Shown piece after piece: positions 1-9,273 of a stretch of 64,000 nucleotides of DNA (its first letter is position 1; each line of letters begins with the position of its first letter). Origin of the DNA: CAZTBB01 sp964611755. Its GTDB lineage: Bacteria; Pseudomonadota; Alphaproteobacteria; Micavibrionales; Micavibrionaceae. The position numbers and the translations under genes were made by a program. Location of the stretch: positions 1 to 64,000 of the forward strand of contig CAZTBB010000005.1 in the NCBI GenBank assembly GCA_964611755.1, read 5' to 3'. Below the pieces are notes generated by a model. The model searched no databases and was not told the origin of the DNA. It saw only the letters and a list, made by a program, of their open reading frames with translations.

Positions 1-2
1 GT

Positions 3-1442
3 TTAGCCGATTTAACGCAATGTTTCTTTGATAATTCTTTGTCGGATGCACCCCATTCTTGTGTCGACGAGGGCAATTATCCTGATGATGATTTTGTCAG
101 AGAATACACGCAGCGCCTACGAAATGCAGCAGAAGTCACTCTTGAGACGTTGCGGCAATCCGAAGATTTTGAAGATTTTGTCGTCGACTTTTTTGAATTT
201 GAAGACACCATCATGGAAAAAGGATGGGGCGGAGCAGCCATCTGGTACAATTTGGTGGCCAAGCTCAATGGCGATGTGACAAGCTCGATTGTTACACTGC
301 CGCGCCCGGACAAATATCCGCTAGTGATGGAGCTTGTCTATCAGGAGCGGGCGCGCCTCATTAGCAACCCTGAGGATACGGATCGATTCAACCCCACGAT
401 CTATGGTAATCGGGAAGTGAGTTTGCCGCGCACGCGTGATATTGATCAGGCGGACATATTGTATCAAGGACACCAACTATGGGCCGATCCTGAACAGCCG
501 GCGGGCGCGACATCACGGACAACATCAACGGGCAATGCGGTTATTGATGCGATTAATGCCATCTTTGGTTCGGCCGGATTATTTAATATGCGTGACCCTG
601 ATCAGGATCATATTCACCCCCTGGCCAAGCTGAGCTCACTGGGGAAAGGCCTTATTGATGCTTCTATTCGAAATTTGATGATCGCAACGGGCGGTGTTGT
701 TGCGCAAGGCTTGGCAAGCTCGTTTAATTTCTACTTTGGTGTAGGTATTACTGATACCGTCAAAAGCTTTATATTTGGGACGGTCACAATCGGGATGTTG
801 ATCGGCTTTATGTTGTATTATATTTTGCCGTTTTTGCCCTTTATTTATTTCTTTTTTGCGATCGCTAAATGGGTGAAATCCGTTTTTGAAGCGATGGTCG
901 CACTGCCTCTTTGGGCATTGGCACATTTAAGCCTTGATGGGCCGGGGATACCCGGGCGCGGCGCCAGTAACGGATATTTTCTGATCACGGAAATCATTAT
1001 CAGGCCGTCTTTGATTTTGGCGGGTCTTCTGGCCAGTATCATGACCTTTGCCGCGACAATTTTAATCCTGAATGAAATTTTTGATCTGGTGGTTGATAAT
1101 GTTAGCGGGATTAACCCAACCTATAGTGATGCGGATGCAACCGATGCGCCTTACCGTTTGTCTTATTTGCGTGGGACATTGGATCAATTTATGTTCACAT
1201 TGATTTATGCTGTGATTGTTTATCTTCTCGCGCTCTCCAGCTTCAAGATGATTGATTTGGTGCCAAACCAGATTTTGCGTTGGATGGGCTTTACCGTAAA
1301 AACATTCCAGGAAACACTGGGTGCCAATGTCGAAGAGCAACTAATATCAAGAACATATCAGGCCGGTAATATCTACACGGCCCAGATATCGGGAACATTG
1401 TCAGGGGACAGACTCGTTGCCTTGACGGCATTGGGACGATAA
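3..1442 (+). CDS. DotA/TraY-family type IVB secretion membrane protein, C-terminal part (5' truncated by window edge)
   Basis: The reading frame is open to the first bases of the window, so only the C-terminal part of about 480 residues is visible. The TTG at 39 is not needed as a start. The fragment has a soluble part with a KGWGGAAIWYN stretch, then hydrophobic segments near 735-875 and 990-1075 and another near 1190-1250. The segment VALPLWALAHLSLDGPG followed by membrane helices is typical of DotA/TraY proteins. These are polytopic inner-membrane components of type IVB (Dot/Icm, IncI-type) secretion systems. No other secretion gene is in view; the next genes are on the opposite strand. 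The family call rests on recalled motifs. It could serve a conjugation-like or an effector-delivery system. Confidence 0.75.
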   Translation, partial: LADLTQCFFDNSLSDAPHSCVDEGNYPDDDFVREYTQRLRNAAEVTLETLRQSEDFEDFVVDFFEFEDTIMEKGWGGAAIWYNLVAKLNGDVTSSIVTLPRPDKYPLVMELVYQERARLISNPEDTDRFNPTIYGNREVSLPRTRDIDQADILYQGHQLWADPEQPAGATSRTTSTGNAVIDAINAIFGSAGLFNMRDPDQDHIHPLAKLSSLGKGLIDASIRNLMIATGGVVAQGLASSFNFYFGVGITDTVKSFIFGTVTIGMLIGFMLYYILPFLPFIYFFFAIAKWVKSVFEAMVALPLWALAHLSLDGPGIPGRGASNGYFLITEIIIRPSLILAGLLASIMTFAATILILNEIFDLVVDNVSGINPTYSDADATDAPYRLSYLRGTLDQFMFTLIYAVIVYLLALSSFKMIDLVPNQILRWMGFTVKTFQETLGANVEEQLISRTYQAGNIYTAQISGTLSGDRLVALTALGR

Positions 1443-1447
1443 TGGAA

Positions 1448-2104
1448 TTATTTTCTTAAGTGGTCGAGCAAGACATCCACCTTGCCGCCGCCGCGTTGAA
1501 TAACAGCGGAAAAATCAGAGCGCTGCGTTACGGCCATGCTTACGCCTTCGACAATCACATCAACGACCTTATATTTGCCGTCTTTATAACGAATGCGCCA
1601 ATCAACCTGCACTTCCGGGCCTTGTTCTGGAATAATATAAGATGTCACGATATTATCGCGCTTACCTTCCGCACGGGATTGTCTGACATCAAATTTTTGA
1701 CCTTCATATTCACCAAAGCGGCGCGAATAGACCTCAATGATCATTTTTTCAAACAGATCAAGATATTCTTTTTTCTGTGCATCTGTGGCTGTGCGCCAAT
1801 GACGGCCCATTGAAAAACGTGCCAATGTTTTCATATCAAAGCTGGATTCCAAAAGCCTTTTAAATTCTTTTTTACGCTCTTCCTGGCTCATCTCCGGGCT
1901 CGATAGGAAATCAATGCCGCGTTGAGCCATATTGATCACAAAATTCTCGGCACCTTTTGTGATTTGTGCATCATTCGAGATTAGATGAAATGAGCTCTGA
2001 TCTGTGTAGTTCAAATCAGCGTTTGCCGGGTGAATAATACCGGCATTCGCAGGCATGCCCCCTAAACCAAATGCGCACAGGCCAATTAAAAAAGCGTATT
2101 TCAT
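1448..2104 (-). CDS. mlaC: MlaC/Ttg2D-family phospholipid-binding periplasmic protein
   Basis: The 218-aa protein has a signal peptide ending near the ANA-G of the first 23 residues. The MlaC core follows, including FDMKTLARFSMGRHWR and a YSRRFGEYEGQKF segment. MlaC shuttles phospholipids between the outer-membrane MlaA complex and the inner-membrane MlaFEDB transporter. The start is supported by an AAGGAT Shine-Dalgarno sequence about 9 bases upstream. It lies 44 bases after mlaA on the same strand, so the two are probably cotranscribed. The inner-membrane MlaFED genes are not in this window. The length is normal for the family. Confidence 0.9.
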   Translation of the reverse strand: MKYAFLIGLCAFGLGGMPANAGIIHPANADLNYTDQSSFHLISNDAQITKGAENFVINMAQRGIDFLSSPEMSQEERKKEFKRLLESSFDMKTLARFSMGRHWRTATDAQKKEYLDLFEKMIIEVYSRRFGEYEGQKFDVRQSRAEGKRDNIVTSYIIPEQGPEVQVDWRIRYKDGKYKVVDVIVEGVSMAVTQRSDFSAVIQRGGGKVDVLLDHLRK

Positions 2105-2148
2105 GCGATCATATCCTTTAGATAAATGAACTAAAATGCGGGCTGATC

Positions 2149-2925
2149 CTAAAAATCATCATAATCAGGAATATCAGAGCCTGAGAAGTCACCCGGGCTG
2201 CGATCAGAGACCATCGCGGCACGGTTTTGATAATAGGTTGAGCGCACAGAAGCATAGTAATCGAATGAGCTTGCTTCCAATTCTTGGAGAACATCCATGA
2301 GGGAGTCTCTCAAAACAAGATAATTAGCCGCCGTTTTGCCGTAGAACCATTTATCGGCATTGGCATCATTTTGAGACCACCAATAAAAAGGGTCCATGAA
2401 GGAGTCGACCACATAGCCACTATAATCCCTCAGCGATGACGGGCCCAGAAACGGCACAACGAAATAAGGACCATGATCAAGGCCCCATACGGCGAGTGTC
2501 TGGCCAAAATCTTCTTTCTCGACAGTAATACCTTCATATCCGGCAACATCAAACAAGCCACCTGCACCCACAAAGACATTGATTGTGGTGCGCTCCAATG
2601 TTGTAACGGCGCCACCAAGATCGCCCTGCAAAAGCTGGTTGGCAAAACTGACGGGTGATTGCAATGTTGTTAGAAAGTTTGCGATTCCTGTTCTGGCGGG
2701 CTTTGGAACAACAAAACGGTAGCCTTCCAAAAACGGGTGCAAAATAATCTGATCAAAGCCCTGGTTGAAATCGGAAATCAATCGGTTAGTACCCTCAAAC
2801 GGGTCTGAGACTTCTATGTCACCAACATAAACAGTGCTTTTATCCGAACCGGAACACCCGCTGAGTAATAAGGAGCATCCCAAGGCAAGGGAGAGAGCTA
2901 GTTTTTTAAATTTTCCTTCAAACAT
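2149..2925 (-). CDS. mlaA: MlaA/VacJ outer-membrane lipoprotein
   Basis: The 258-aa protein starts with a lipoprotein signal (LLLSGC, lipidated Cys at about residue 23). It carries the MlaA signature DPFEGTNR, then RTGIANFLTTLQSPVSFAN and the conserved GGLFDVAG. MlaA forms a ring in the outer membrane that removes misplaced phospholipids from the outer leaflet, working with MlaC. A GGAAG Shine-Dalgarno sequence precedes the ATG. The C-terminal part (YYASVRSTYYQNRAAMV) and the short acidic tail ending DIPDYDDF match the family pattern. A perfect palindrome sits just upstream, in the leader or promoter zone. Confidence 0.93.
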   Translation of the reverse strand: MFEGKFKKLALSLALGCSLLLSGCSGSDKSTVYVGDIEVSDPFEGTNRLISDFNQGFDQIILHPFLEGYRFVVPKPARTGIANFLTTLQSPVSFANQLLQGDLGGAVTTLERTTINVFVGAGGLFDVAGYEGITVEKEDFGQTLAVWGLDHGPYFVVPFLGPSSLRDYSGYVVDSFMDPFYWWSQNDANADKWFYGKTAANYLVLRDSLMDVLQELEASSFDYYASVRSTYYQNRAAMVSDRSPGDFSGSDIPDYDDF

Positions 2926-2948
2926 TTTCGGCTTCCATCTTTGATAGA

Positions 2949-2970
2949 ATTAAGTGGTCGACCACTTAAT
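2949..2970. promoter_or_regulatory. Perfect 22-bp palindrome upstream of mlaA
   Basis: Two 11-bp arms (ATTAAGTGGTC and its exact complement) meet without a spacer, ending 23 bases before the mlaA ATG. No T-tract follows, so it is not an obvious terminator. With zero spacing it suits a dimeric regulator better than an RNA hairpin. The GGTC-GACC core resembles GntR-type sites in half-site composition, but FadR and PdhR sites have odd spacing and this one is even. No regulator is assigned. Confidence 0.6.
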
Positions 2971-3132
2971 ATTTATTCTGATTTTCGTTTACTTTAGATC
3001 ACATTATGCGCGGTTTTGCGCGATCTTATGTTTATTCAACGCACAAAGGCTTAATATACCGTAAATAAAGCCGAACACAATATAGTATGTATTATTTTTA
3101 TCGCAGTTTATCACAAGGCTGTGACAATTTTG

Positions 3133-4233
3133 TCAGCCATCTTCGAGGTTCATAATTGCGCTTGCTCCCAATAAAAGACAGATGAGGGCGGGGGACCATG
3201 ATGCCAGCGCGACAGGAATTTGCCCTGTGGAACCAAGTGCTTGTAGGAAACTGGACAGGAAAAAAACAATAAAACCAATGAAAATACCGGCAGTGATAAG
3301 CATAAAGGCCCCTCGAAAACGAGGTGGGCGCATAGCCACGCTGGCAGCCAGTAAAACCATAGCGGCCAGCATCATTGGTTGTGCCATCAAGCTTTGGTAA
3401 TGGACGCGAAGGCGCGTTGCATCAAAGCCGGTTTCCTCCAATGTCTGGATATGGGATGGCAAGCGCCAAAATGACATGGTTTCGGGAGAGGCGAAGCTTT
3501 CTTCTATTTCCGCAATAGTCAGATCGGTTTTTAAAATATAATCACGCTCGATATTGGCTTGTTTTGTTTTGGTTTGAATATAGGCATTGGGAAAAAACCA
3601 TTGACCGGGCTGAAGCTCTGCTTTTTTTGCATTGAGCCTGAGAACAAAGGAATCCTCATTATCAAATTGCAACACCATCACATTATTCAGCTCCCAATTC
3701 GGTTGATTTATATTGGAGGCATGCAAAACGAAATATCCATCGCCGCTGCTTGTATCTTGCCGCAGCCATAGCCCTTCTTTGAAAAGGGCGATTTGCTTTT
3801 CATGTCTGTTCAGATGATTGCTCTCCAACTGCTCGAACTTGCTGAGCAAGAGTGATCCCACTGGATTAATGATCGTGATTTGTGTTAATCCCAAAAGGAT
3901 AGCAACGGCAATTACGGGGGCCAAAAATTGCCAGGCGGAAAAGCCTGCCGCACGCACGATGACCAGCTCGCTGCGGCGCGTTAGCTGCCAGAATGTATAA
4001 ATGGCGCTAAACAGGACGGCAAAGGGCAGTAAAATCTGTCCGACTTCGGGGAGTTTCAGAAGGCCCATTTGAAGCACAAGCGAGAGCGGAACGTCTTCGG
4101 TCTTGCTGGCGCGGCGGATCAGTTCAACCGTGTCGAACAGATAGATAATCCCGAGCAGGCCGATAAGCAGCCCCAACAAATTGAAAAAATAATTTTTAGC
4201 CAAATAGCGTGATAGTGTTGCTGTAACCTTCAT
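3133..4233 (-). CDS. lptG: LPS export ABC transporter permease LptG (YjgQ)
   Basis: The 366-aa protein has the LptF/LptG layout: two N-terminal membrane helices (residues about 12-32 and 60-80), a third near 100-120, a periplasmic beta-jellyroll (about 130-260), and three C-terminal helices. The YxxxxF...GLLGIIYLFDTVELIRR start is typical of LptG. LptG pairs with LptF and the ATPase LptB to extract LPS from the inner membrane. Its ATG directly abuts the lptF stop codon, indicating translational coupling. LptB, LptC, LptA and LptD are not in this window. Confidence 0.93.
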   Translation of the reverse strand: MKVTATLSRYLAKNYFFNLLGLLIGLLGIIYLFDTVELIRRASKTEDVPLSLVLQMGLLKLPEVGQILLPFAVLFSAIYTFWQLTRRSELVIVRAAGFSAWQFLAPVIAVAILLGLTQITIINPVGSLLLSKFEQLESNHLNRHEKQIALFKEGLWLRQDTSSGDGYFVLHASNINQPNWELNNVMVLQFDNEDSFVLRLNAKKAELQPGQWFFPNAYIQTKTKQANIERDYILKTDLTIAEIEESFASPETMSFWRLPSHIQTLEETGFDATRLRVHYQSLMAQPMMLAAMVLLAASVAMRPPRFRGAFMLITAGIFIGFIVFFLSSFLQALGSTGQIPVALASWSPALICLLLGASAIMNLEDG

Positions 4234-5355
4234 TTACGCGCCCCCTTTGTAGAACAGGTTACGGCGCATGGTTTCACTATAAGGGCTCAGCGCAAACAGG
4301 CTTACCCCGATGGGTAAGAACGAGAGAAGATACATGAAGACCAGACCGACATCACTGTTACGGGAGAGGTTATAGGCCACAATAAATAACCCCTGTATGA
4401 CGACAACACTCACAATAGTCAGGGCAATGCGCTTGCTCTGGCCTCGGCGATCAACAGGGCCTATGAGCAGCATCGACAGGGCAATAGCCGTAAAGCCAAT
4501 AACAAGAAGCGGTGATGTGATACGGCGATGAATTTCAACAAAGAAATCCCGCTCACTCTCTACATCGCGAGCATTGGAGGGATCGGGGTTTAGCAGCTCT
4601 AAAATTGTGCGCTCATCCGGTTCACGCCAACGATCACGCACCGGCCCTCCGCTTGGCAGATCAATGGTATAACGATCAAAGTCTAGTTTTTGAAGGATAT
4701 TATCATCGGCATTGTAAGACTGGCGGGACCCATCAAAAACAACCACCTGATTGCCATCATCCGTTGCAATGATCTGACCATGCTTGGCCAGAACTGTGGC
4801 CGGTTGTTCATTGCTTTCGCGGCTATCGTGAATAATCAGGCCGCGCAATTCACCCTCGCGTGTTTTATCCCTGATATATACGGTTAAGCCAGCGCCAAAT
4901 TGATTGAAGACACCTTCGCGGAACAGTGAGGTTGAAAATTGTGCTTTGATGACATGGCGCATTTTCTGCATCGTATCCAAAGCCTTGGGCGCCACATACA
5001 TGGTCATACCCATAAGCAGAATGGCTACTAAAACAGAAAATAATAAAGGGGCGCGTGATAAGCATAAGGGGGATTGCCCTGTGGCCCGAATGGCTATCAG
5101 CTCTGAGTCCATGGTCATGCGGTTATAAATGAAAATGGTCGCGGCCATGACCGAAAGCGGCAATATCACTTCAAAAAATCGTGGCAATGCCAAAACGGTT
5201 AAAATCCAGAATGTTGTGCTTGAGGCCCCTGATTCAATAACAAGCTCCAAGAAGCGCAGGGATTGTGTCAGGAAAATGACAGCCGCTAGCGTGAACGCAA
5301 TAAAAACAGATGCGATCGCTATATTTTTGAACAGGTAAAAATCAAATAGCTTCAT
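4234..5355 (-). CDS. lptF: LPS export ABC transporter permease LptF (YjgP)
   Basis: The 373-aa protein is the partner permease of LptG, with the same six-helix plus periplasmic jellyroll architecture. The N-terminal LFDFYLFKNIAIAS helix and the SELIAIRATGQSP coupling-helix motif are characteristic of LptF. It is the first gene of the lptF-lptG pair and reads away from pepA, with a 142-bp divergent promoter region between them. The ATG at 5355 has no strong Shine-Dalgarno sequence. In many alphaproteobacteria lptF-lptG is followed by lptD and surA. Here mlaA-mlaC follows instead, and surA is about 33 kb away. Confidence 0.93.
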   Translation of the reverse strand: MKLFDFYLFKNIAIASVFIAFTLAAVIFLTQSLRFLELVIESGASSTTFWILTVLALPRFFEVILPLSVMAATIFIYNRMTMDSELIAIRATGQSPLCLSRAPLLFSVLVAILLMGMTMYVAPKALDTMQKMRHVIKAQFSTSLFREGVFNQFGAGLTVYIRDKTREGELRGLIIHDSRESNEQPATVLAKHGQIIATDDGNQVVVFDGSRQSYNADDNILQKLDFDRYTIDLPSGGPVRDRWREPDERTILELLNPDPSNARDVESERDFFVEIHRRITSPLLVIGFTAIALSMLLIGPVDRRGQSKRIALTIVSVVVIQGLFIVAYNLSRNSDVGLVFMYLLSFLPIGVSLFALSPYSETMRRNLFYKGGA

Positions 5356-5497
5356 TTTTTTCGTATATCTTTACTGAAACGCTCAAAACAATCTGGTCAA
5401 GGCGCGCAGAAACTTTATATAATTTGTTTTACACGAAAGTACAAATTCTTCTGATACGAAATAACATCACGACATAAAGATAAGAAAGATAACCCGC

Positions 5498-7024
5498 ATG
5501 AGTTTACAAACCTCTTTTACAAAAACGCTAAAGTCAAAGTCAGATATTGTTATTTTACCGCTCTTTGATGGGCTGACAAAAACCAAACCCTTTTCTGAGC
5601 TGGATAAAAAGCTTGGGGGCATATTAAGCCATGCAATCAGCCAGGGCAGCTTCGAAGCCAAGCAGGCAGAAACCATGATCATACCCGCGCCTGCAAAAGC
5701 CCCCCATAAAAGGGTTATTCTTCTGGGGCTCGGAGAGGCATCATCCCTGAGTGCCTCTGATGCCGAGGATATTGGCGGCAAATTGATCAAAGTTGTGCGG
5801 GCTCAGAAAATGGAAAGCGCTTGCCTGGTTTTGGAAGATTTAAAAACCAACCGTAAGTTAAAGCCGGATGCCTTGGCGGCGCATATTGCTATGGGCGCGC
5901 ATATGGGAAGCTATGTCTTCCATAAATATAAATCCAAAAAAGAGGATGCGCCTAAACTCAAACATTTTGATATTGCCGTGCGCGAGGATAAATCCGCGAG
6001 CGCAATATTTAAAGAATTTCAGGCTGTTTTGGGTGGTATGTTCTGGGCCAGAGATTTGGTCAATGAACCGCCGAGCCATCTCTATCCTGATGCCTATGCG
6101 CAAGAGATTAAAGCACAGCTCAAACCTCTCGGAGTTAAAGTTGAGATCCTTGATGAAAAGAAAATGGAAAAGCTTGGTATGGGGGCCATTCTGGCTGTTG
6201 GGCAGGGCTCCATCCGCAAGCCCCGTATGGTGATTATGCGCTGGGAAGGTACTAAGGCCAAGACTAGGAAAAAGGCTGATCAAGGTCCTCTTGCCTTTGT
6301 TGGAAAGGGGGTAACCTTTGATACAGGGGGCATCTCCATCAAGCCTAGCAATGGCATGGAAGATATGAAAATGGATATGGGTGGTTCGGCCGCCGTCGTT
6401 GGTTTAATGAAATCGCTCGCGCTGCGTAAATCGAAGTCCGATGTCGTGGCTGTTGTTGGGTTGGCCGAGAATATGCCGGGCAGCAATGCCTATCGCCCTG
6501 CGGATATTTTAACCTCGTTATCGGGTAAAACCATTGAAGTGTTGAATACCGATGCGGAAGGCCGTCTTGTGCTGGCCGATTGTTTGACCCATGTGCAACA
6601 AAAATACAAACCGCGTTTGATTGTTGATTTGGCAACACTGACAGGCGCTATGATGGTTGCGCTTGGTTTTGAATATTGCGGCACCTTCAGTAACGATGAT
6701 GCCTTGTGGCGTGATCTGGATAAGGCCAGCGCCGCCACAGGTGAAAAATTATGGCGCATGCCTTTGGACCCTGTCTGGTCAAAAGAAATGGAAAGTCAGG
6801 TCGCCGATCTGCAAAATCTGGGCAGTGTTGGCCGTTGGGCCGGTGCATGCACAGCCGCAGAGTTCTTGCATCATTTCATTGAGGATAATACACCATGGGC
6901 GCATATGGATATTGCCGGCACGGCATGGTCGAAAAAAGACCGTCCGACAGTGCCAAAATTCGGAACAGGGTTTGGCGTGCGCGTCCTTGACAGATTTGTT
7001 GCCGATAATTACGAAGAGGCATGA
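5498..7024 (+). CDS. pepA: Leucyl aminopeptidase, M17 family
   Basis: This 508-aa cytosolic di-metal aminopeptidase removes N-terminal residues from peptides. The C-terminal catalytic domain shows the metal-ligand and active-site stretches GKGVTFDTGGISIKP and MDMGGSAAVVG, and the M17 signature NTDAEGRL. The variable N-terminal domain (about residues 1-170) is family-typical. The length matches PepA. In E. coli PepA also binds DNA, but nothing here tests that. Its stop codon overlaps the next start in an ATGA junction, so the radical-SAM gene is translationally coupled. Confidence 0.96.
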   Translation: MSLQTSFTKTLKSKSDIVILPLFDGLTKTKPFSELDKKLGGILSHAISQGSFEAKQAETMIIPAPAKAPHKRVILLGLGEASSLSASDAEDIGGKLIKVVRAQKMESACLVLEDLKTNRKLKPDALAAHIAMGAHMGSYVFHKYKSKKEDAPKLKHFDIAVREDKSASAIFKEFQAVLGGMFWARDLVNEPPSHLYPDAYAQEIKAQLKPLGVKVEILDEKKMEKLGMGAILAVGQGSIRKPRMVIMRWEGTKAKTRKKADQGPLAFVGKGVTFDTGGISIKPSNGMEDMKMDMGGSAAVVGLMKSLALRKSKSDVVAVVGLAENMPGSNAYRPADILTSLSGKTIEVLNTDAEGRLVLADCLTHVQQKYKPRLIVDLATLTGAMMVALGFEYCGTFSNDDALWRDLDKASAATGEKLWRMPLDPVWSKEMESQVADLQNLGSVGRWAGACTAAEFLHHFIEDNTPWAHMDIAGTAWSKKDRPTVPKFGTGFGVRVLDRFVADNYEEA

Positions 7025-8061
7025 TCAAAACACGCCTGAAAACTGCCGATGACATTGTTGAAAATGGTCTCAGTGATGACTATGACGCTATTAGCCGTGT
7101 GGCGGAGCATTATGCGATTGGTGTAACGCCTCAGGTGCTGAGCACGATCACATCGCCGGATGATGCGATTGCACGCCAATATGTACCATCGGAAAAAGAG
7201 CTGATTGTAACAAAACAGGAGCGCTTTGATCCCATTGGTGATCAGGAACATGAGATCGTGAAGGGGCTTATTCATCGCTACCCAGACCGTGTCTTGCTTA
7301 AAATTGCCGAAGTGTGCGCAGTTTATTGCCGCTATTGTTTTCGCCGTGAAATGGTGGGGCCCGGCAATGAAAAACTCAGCATAGATGAAATTAGCACTGC
7401 CATGGATTATATTCGCGCGCACCGTGATATCCATGAGGTGATTTTAACCGGCGGTGATCCCCTTATTCTCTCGGCGCGGCATTTACAGCCTGTCTTTGAT
7501 AATCTGGCGCAAATGGATCATATAGACTCTGTGCGCATTCATACGCGTATCCCGATTGCCGATCCCGCACGGATCAGTAATGATCTTGTTGTCCTCTTCA
7601 AATCCTTCCCGAAGCCAATTCATATGGCTGTACATGTGAATCATCCTTCCGAGATTGATTCAACGGTCAAAACAACATTAAAAAGCCTGCATAAAGCCGG
7701 TGTGCATTTGCTCTCGCAATCTGTTCTACTAAATACGGTCAATGATTGTCCGGATGTTTTAGATAAGCTCTATCGTGCGTTGATAGCCAATCATGTGCAG
7801 CCCTATTATCTTCATCACCCTGATCTTGCCAAAGGAACCAGCCATTTTCGCTTAAGCATTGAGCGAGGGCAGAAGATTTATAAAGAGCTATTGGGTAAAT
7901 TAAGCGGAATAGCGCGCCCGCATTATATGCTCGATATACCCGGTGGGCATGGAAAAGTCCCGGTTAGCCGTGATTATATTGAGTCAGTTGGTGATGGGAT
8001 TTATTTGATTACGGACTATCGCGGGCAAAAGCATTTTTATCCGCCGCAAGAATCGCTCTAA
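7021..8061 (+). CDS. KamA/EpmB-family radical SAM lysine 2,3-aminomutase-like protein
   Basis: The 346-aa protein carries the radical-SAM cluster motif as Cys99-x3-Cys103-x2-Cys106, followed by FRRE. It also has ILTGGDPL and, near the C-terminus, PGGHGKVP, whose Lys is the expected PLP-binding residue of KamA-type enzymes. The short length and absent N-terminal extension fit EpmB (beta-lysylation of elongation factor P) or the alphaproteobacterial aminomutase-like group better than clostridial KamA. No efp or epmA gene is nearby. It overlaps pepA by 4 bp and is 11 bp from holC, so it is inserted into the usual pepA-holC pair. Confidence 0.88.
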   Translation: MIKTRLKTADDIVENGLSDDYDAISRVAEHYAIGVTPQVLSTITSPDDAIARQYVPSEKELIVTKQERFDPIGDQEHEIVKGLIHRYPDRVLLKIAEVCAVYCRYCFRREMVGPGNEKLSIDEISTAMDYIRAHRDIHEVILTGGDPLILSARHLQPVFDNLAQMDHIDSVRIHTRIPIADPARISNDLVVLFKSFPKPIHMAVHVNHPSEIDSTVKTTLKSLHKAGVHLLSQSVLLNTVNDCPDVLDKLYRALIANHVQPYYLHHPDLAKGTSHFRLSIERGQKIYKELLGKLSGIARPHYMLDIPGGHGKVPVSRDYIESVGDGIYLITDYRGQKHFYPPQESL

Positions 8062-8072
8062 TATAGTTACCT

Positions 8073-8531
8073 ATGACAGAGATTCGTTTTTATCATTTGC
8101 AATCACAAACCGTTGAACAGGCTTTGCCTGCTTTGCTGACAAAAGCCTATGAGGCCGGAAAACGCATTGTGGTGCAGGGCGTGGATAAAAAGCGCATAGA
8201 AAAGCTCAATGCGCATTTATGGACCTATCAGGATGAGAGCTTCTTGCCGCATGGTCTCGCCAGTGATGAGGATAGTGCCTATCACCCGATTTGTTTAAGT
8301 GCAGAGCATGTTAATCCAAATAAGAGTGATATGCTGGTCTTGATTGATGGCGCGGAGCTATCCGATGTGGGCGCTCTCGAGACATTTTCTTTATGCTGTG
8401 AAGTCTTTGATGGTGAAGACCAGGAGATTCTTTCAAATGCGCGTGCGCGCTGGAAATTCTATAAAGAGAGTGATTATAAGCTCACCTATTGGCAACAAAC
8501 GCCGCAAGGTGGCTGGGAACAAAAAGCCTAG
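8073..8531 (+). CDS. holC: DNA polymerase III subunit chi
   Basis: The 152-aa protein begins TEIRFYHLQSQTVEQALPAL and has the family features LLTKAYEAGKRIVVQG, the W-TY-DESFLPHG block and a VLIDGAE strand. Chi links the clamp loader to single-strand binding protein at the replication fork. It is the last gene of pepA-radicalSAM-holC. Its stop codon lies inside the left arm of a strong terminator. The length is typical. Confidence 0.92.
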   Translation: MTEIRFYHLQSQTVEQALPALLTKAYEAGKRIVVQGVDKKRIEKLNAHLWTYQDESFLPHGLASDEDSAYHPICLSAEHVNPNKSDMLVLIDGAELSDVGALETFSLCCEVFDGEDQEILSNARARWKFYKESDYKLTYWQQTPQGGWEQKA

Positions 8532-8549
8532 GATGACCTAGGCTTTTTT
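8521..8549 (+). terminator. Rho-independent terminator of the pepA-holC operon
   Basis: A perfect 12-bp stem (AAAAAGCCTAGG with its complement) closes a 4-base loop and runs into a T-tract. The holC TAG stop lies within the left arm. The symmetric A/T flanks would also work on the minus strand, towards the convergent cytochrome gene. Confidence 0.9.
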
Positions 8550-8581
8550 AAAATCATATCATTTATAATTTGAGGGGGGGG

Positions 8582-9181
8582 CTAGCCTTCTTCGCCAGCG
8601 TCTGTCTCAGGGGGAAGAAGCAATGCTTTTTCTGCTGCGATTTGTGCGGCAGATGGCAATGCCGCCGGGCTGGAGGCCAATGTTCTGAGCCATGCAATCA
8701 TGGCTGCGCGATCTTCTGGCTTACGCAGGCCGATATAGTTCATCTTCGTGCCTTGAACATAGGCTTTTGGTTTCCACAAGAATTGGTTTAGAGCCACATA
8801 GTCCCATTTTCCATCCATCGAGGCCAAAGCATCTGAATAGGCAAAGCCATCAATATGTGCCTTTTTAATATTCACGATGTTCCAAAGATTGGGGCCAACT
8901 TTTTGAGGGCCGCCATTATCAAAAGAGTGACAAGCCGCACAGGCCTTAGAGAGCTTCTCTCCGCGGGCAACATCAGCACTCGCGATGAGGTGTAGAATCG
9001 GCTCTGCTTTCTTTTCTGCGGCCGGGCCAGATGATGCCAGCTCTGCACCATCAACAAAAACAGCATCTTTTTCCAAATGCTCGGGATGGACAATTTTCTT
9101 GGCAACAAAACCGGTCAGCATAGCAATGATCCCGGCGAGAAGAATGGCGGCAAAAATTTTGTTAAATTCGAATTCAGACAT
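8582..9181 (-). CDS. Membrane-anchored class I cytochrome c (CycM-like)
   Basis: The 199-aa protein has one N-terminal membrane anchor (about residues 9-27), a linker rich in Ala, Lys and Glu, and a c-type haem domain. The haem motif is Cys81-Ala-Ala-Cys84-His85, with VGPNLW after it and a distal ligand Met in GTKMNYIGL. Anchored cytochromes of this type carry electrons from the bc1 complex to a terminal oxidase. The gene faces holC convergently. A perfect TTGAT-N4-ATCAA site lies 93-106 bases upstream, suggesting oxygen-responsive control. Confidence 0.9.
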   Translation of the reverse strand: MSEFEFNKIFAAILLAGIIAMLTGFVAKKIVHPEHLEKDAVFVDGAELASSGPAAEKKAEPILHLIASADVARGEKLSKACAACHSFDNGGPQKVGPNLWNIVNIKKAHIDGFAYSDALASMDGKWDYVALNQFLWKPKAYVQGTKMNYIGLRKPEDRAAMIAWLRTLASSPAALPSAAQIAAEKALLLPPETDAGEEG

Positions 9182-9273
9182 TGTTTCTTATCTTGTTTAT
9201 TTGTTTTAGAAATTTCAACACATCAAATATCATTGATTTCTACAATAATTACAACAGTTCATATACCTAGAGT

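Noticed and set aside
1456..1467. A second TTAAGTGGTCGA, identical to half of the mlaA palindrome.
   Set aside because: It is in the coding end of mlaC and lacks the second arm, so it is probably coincidence.
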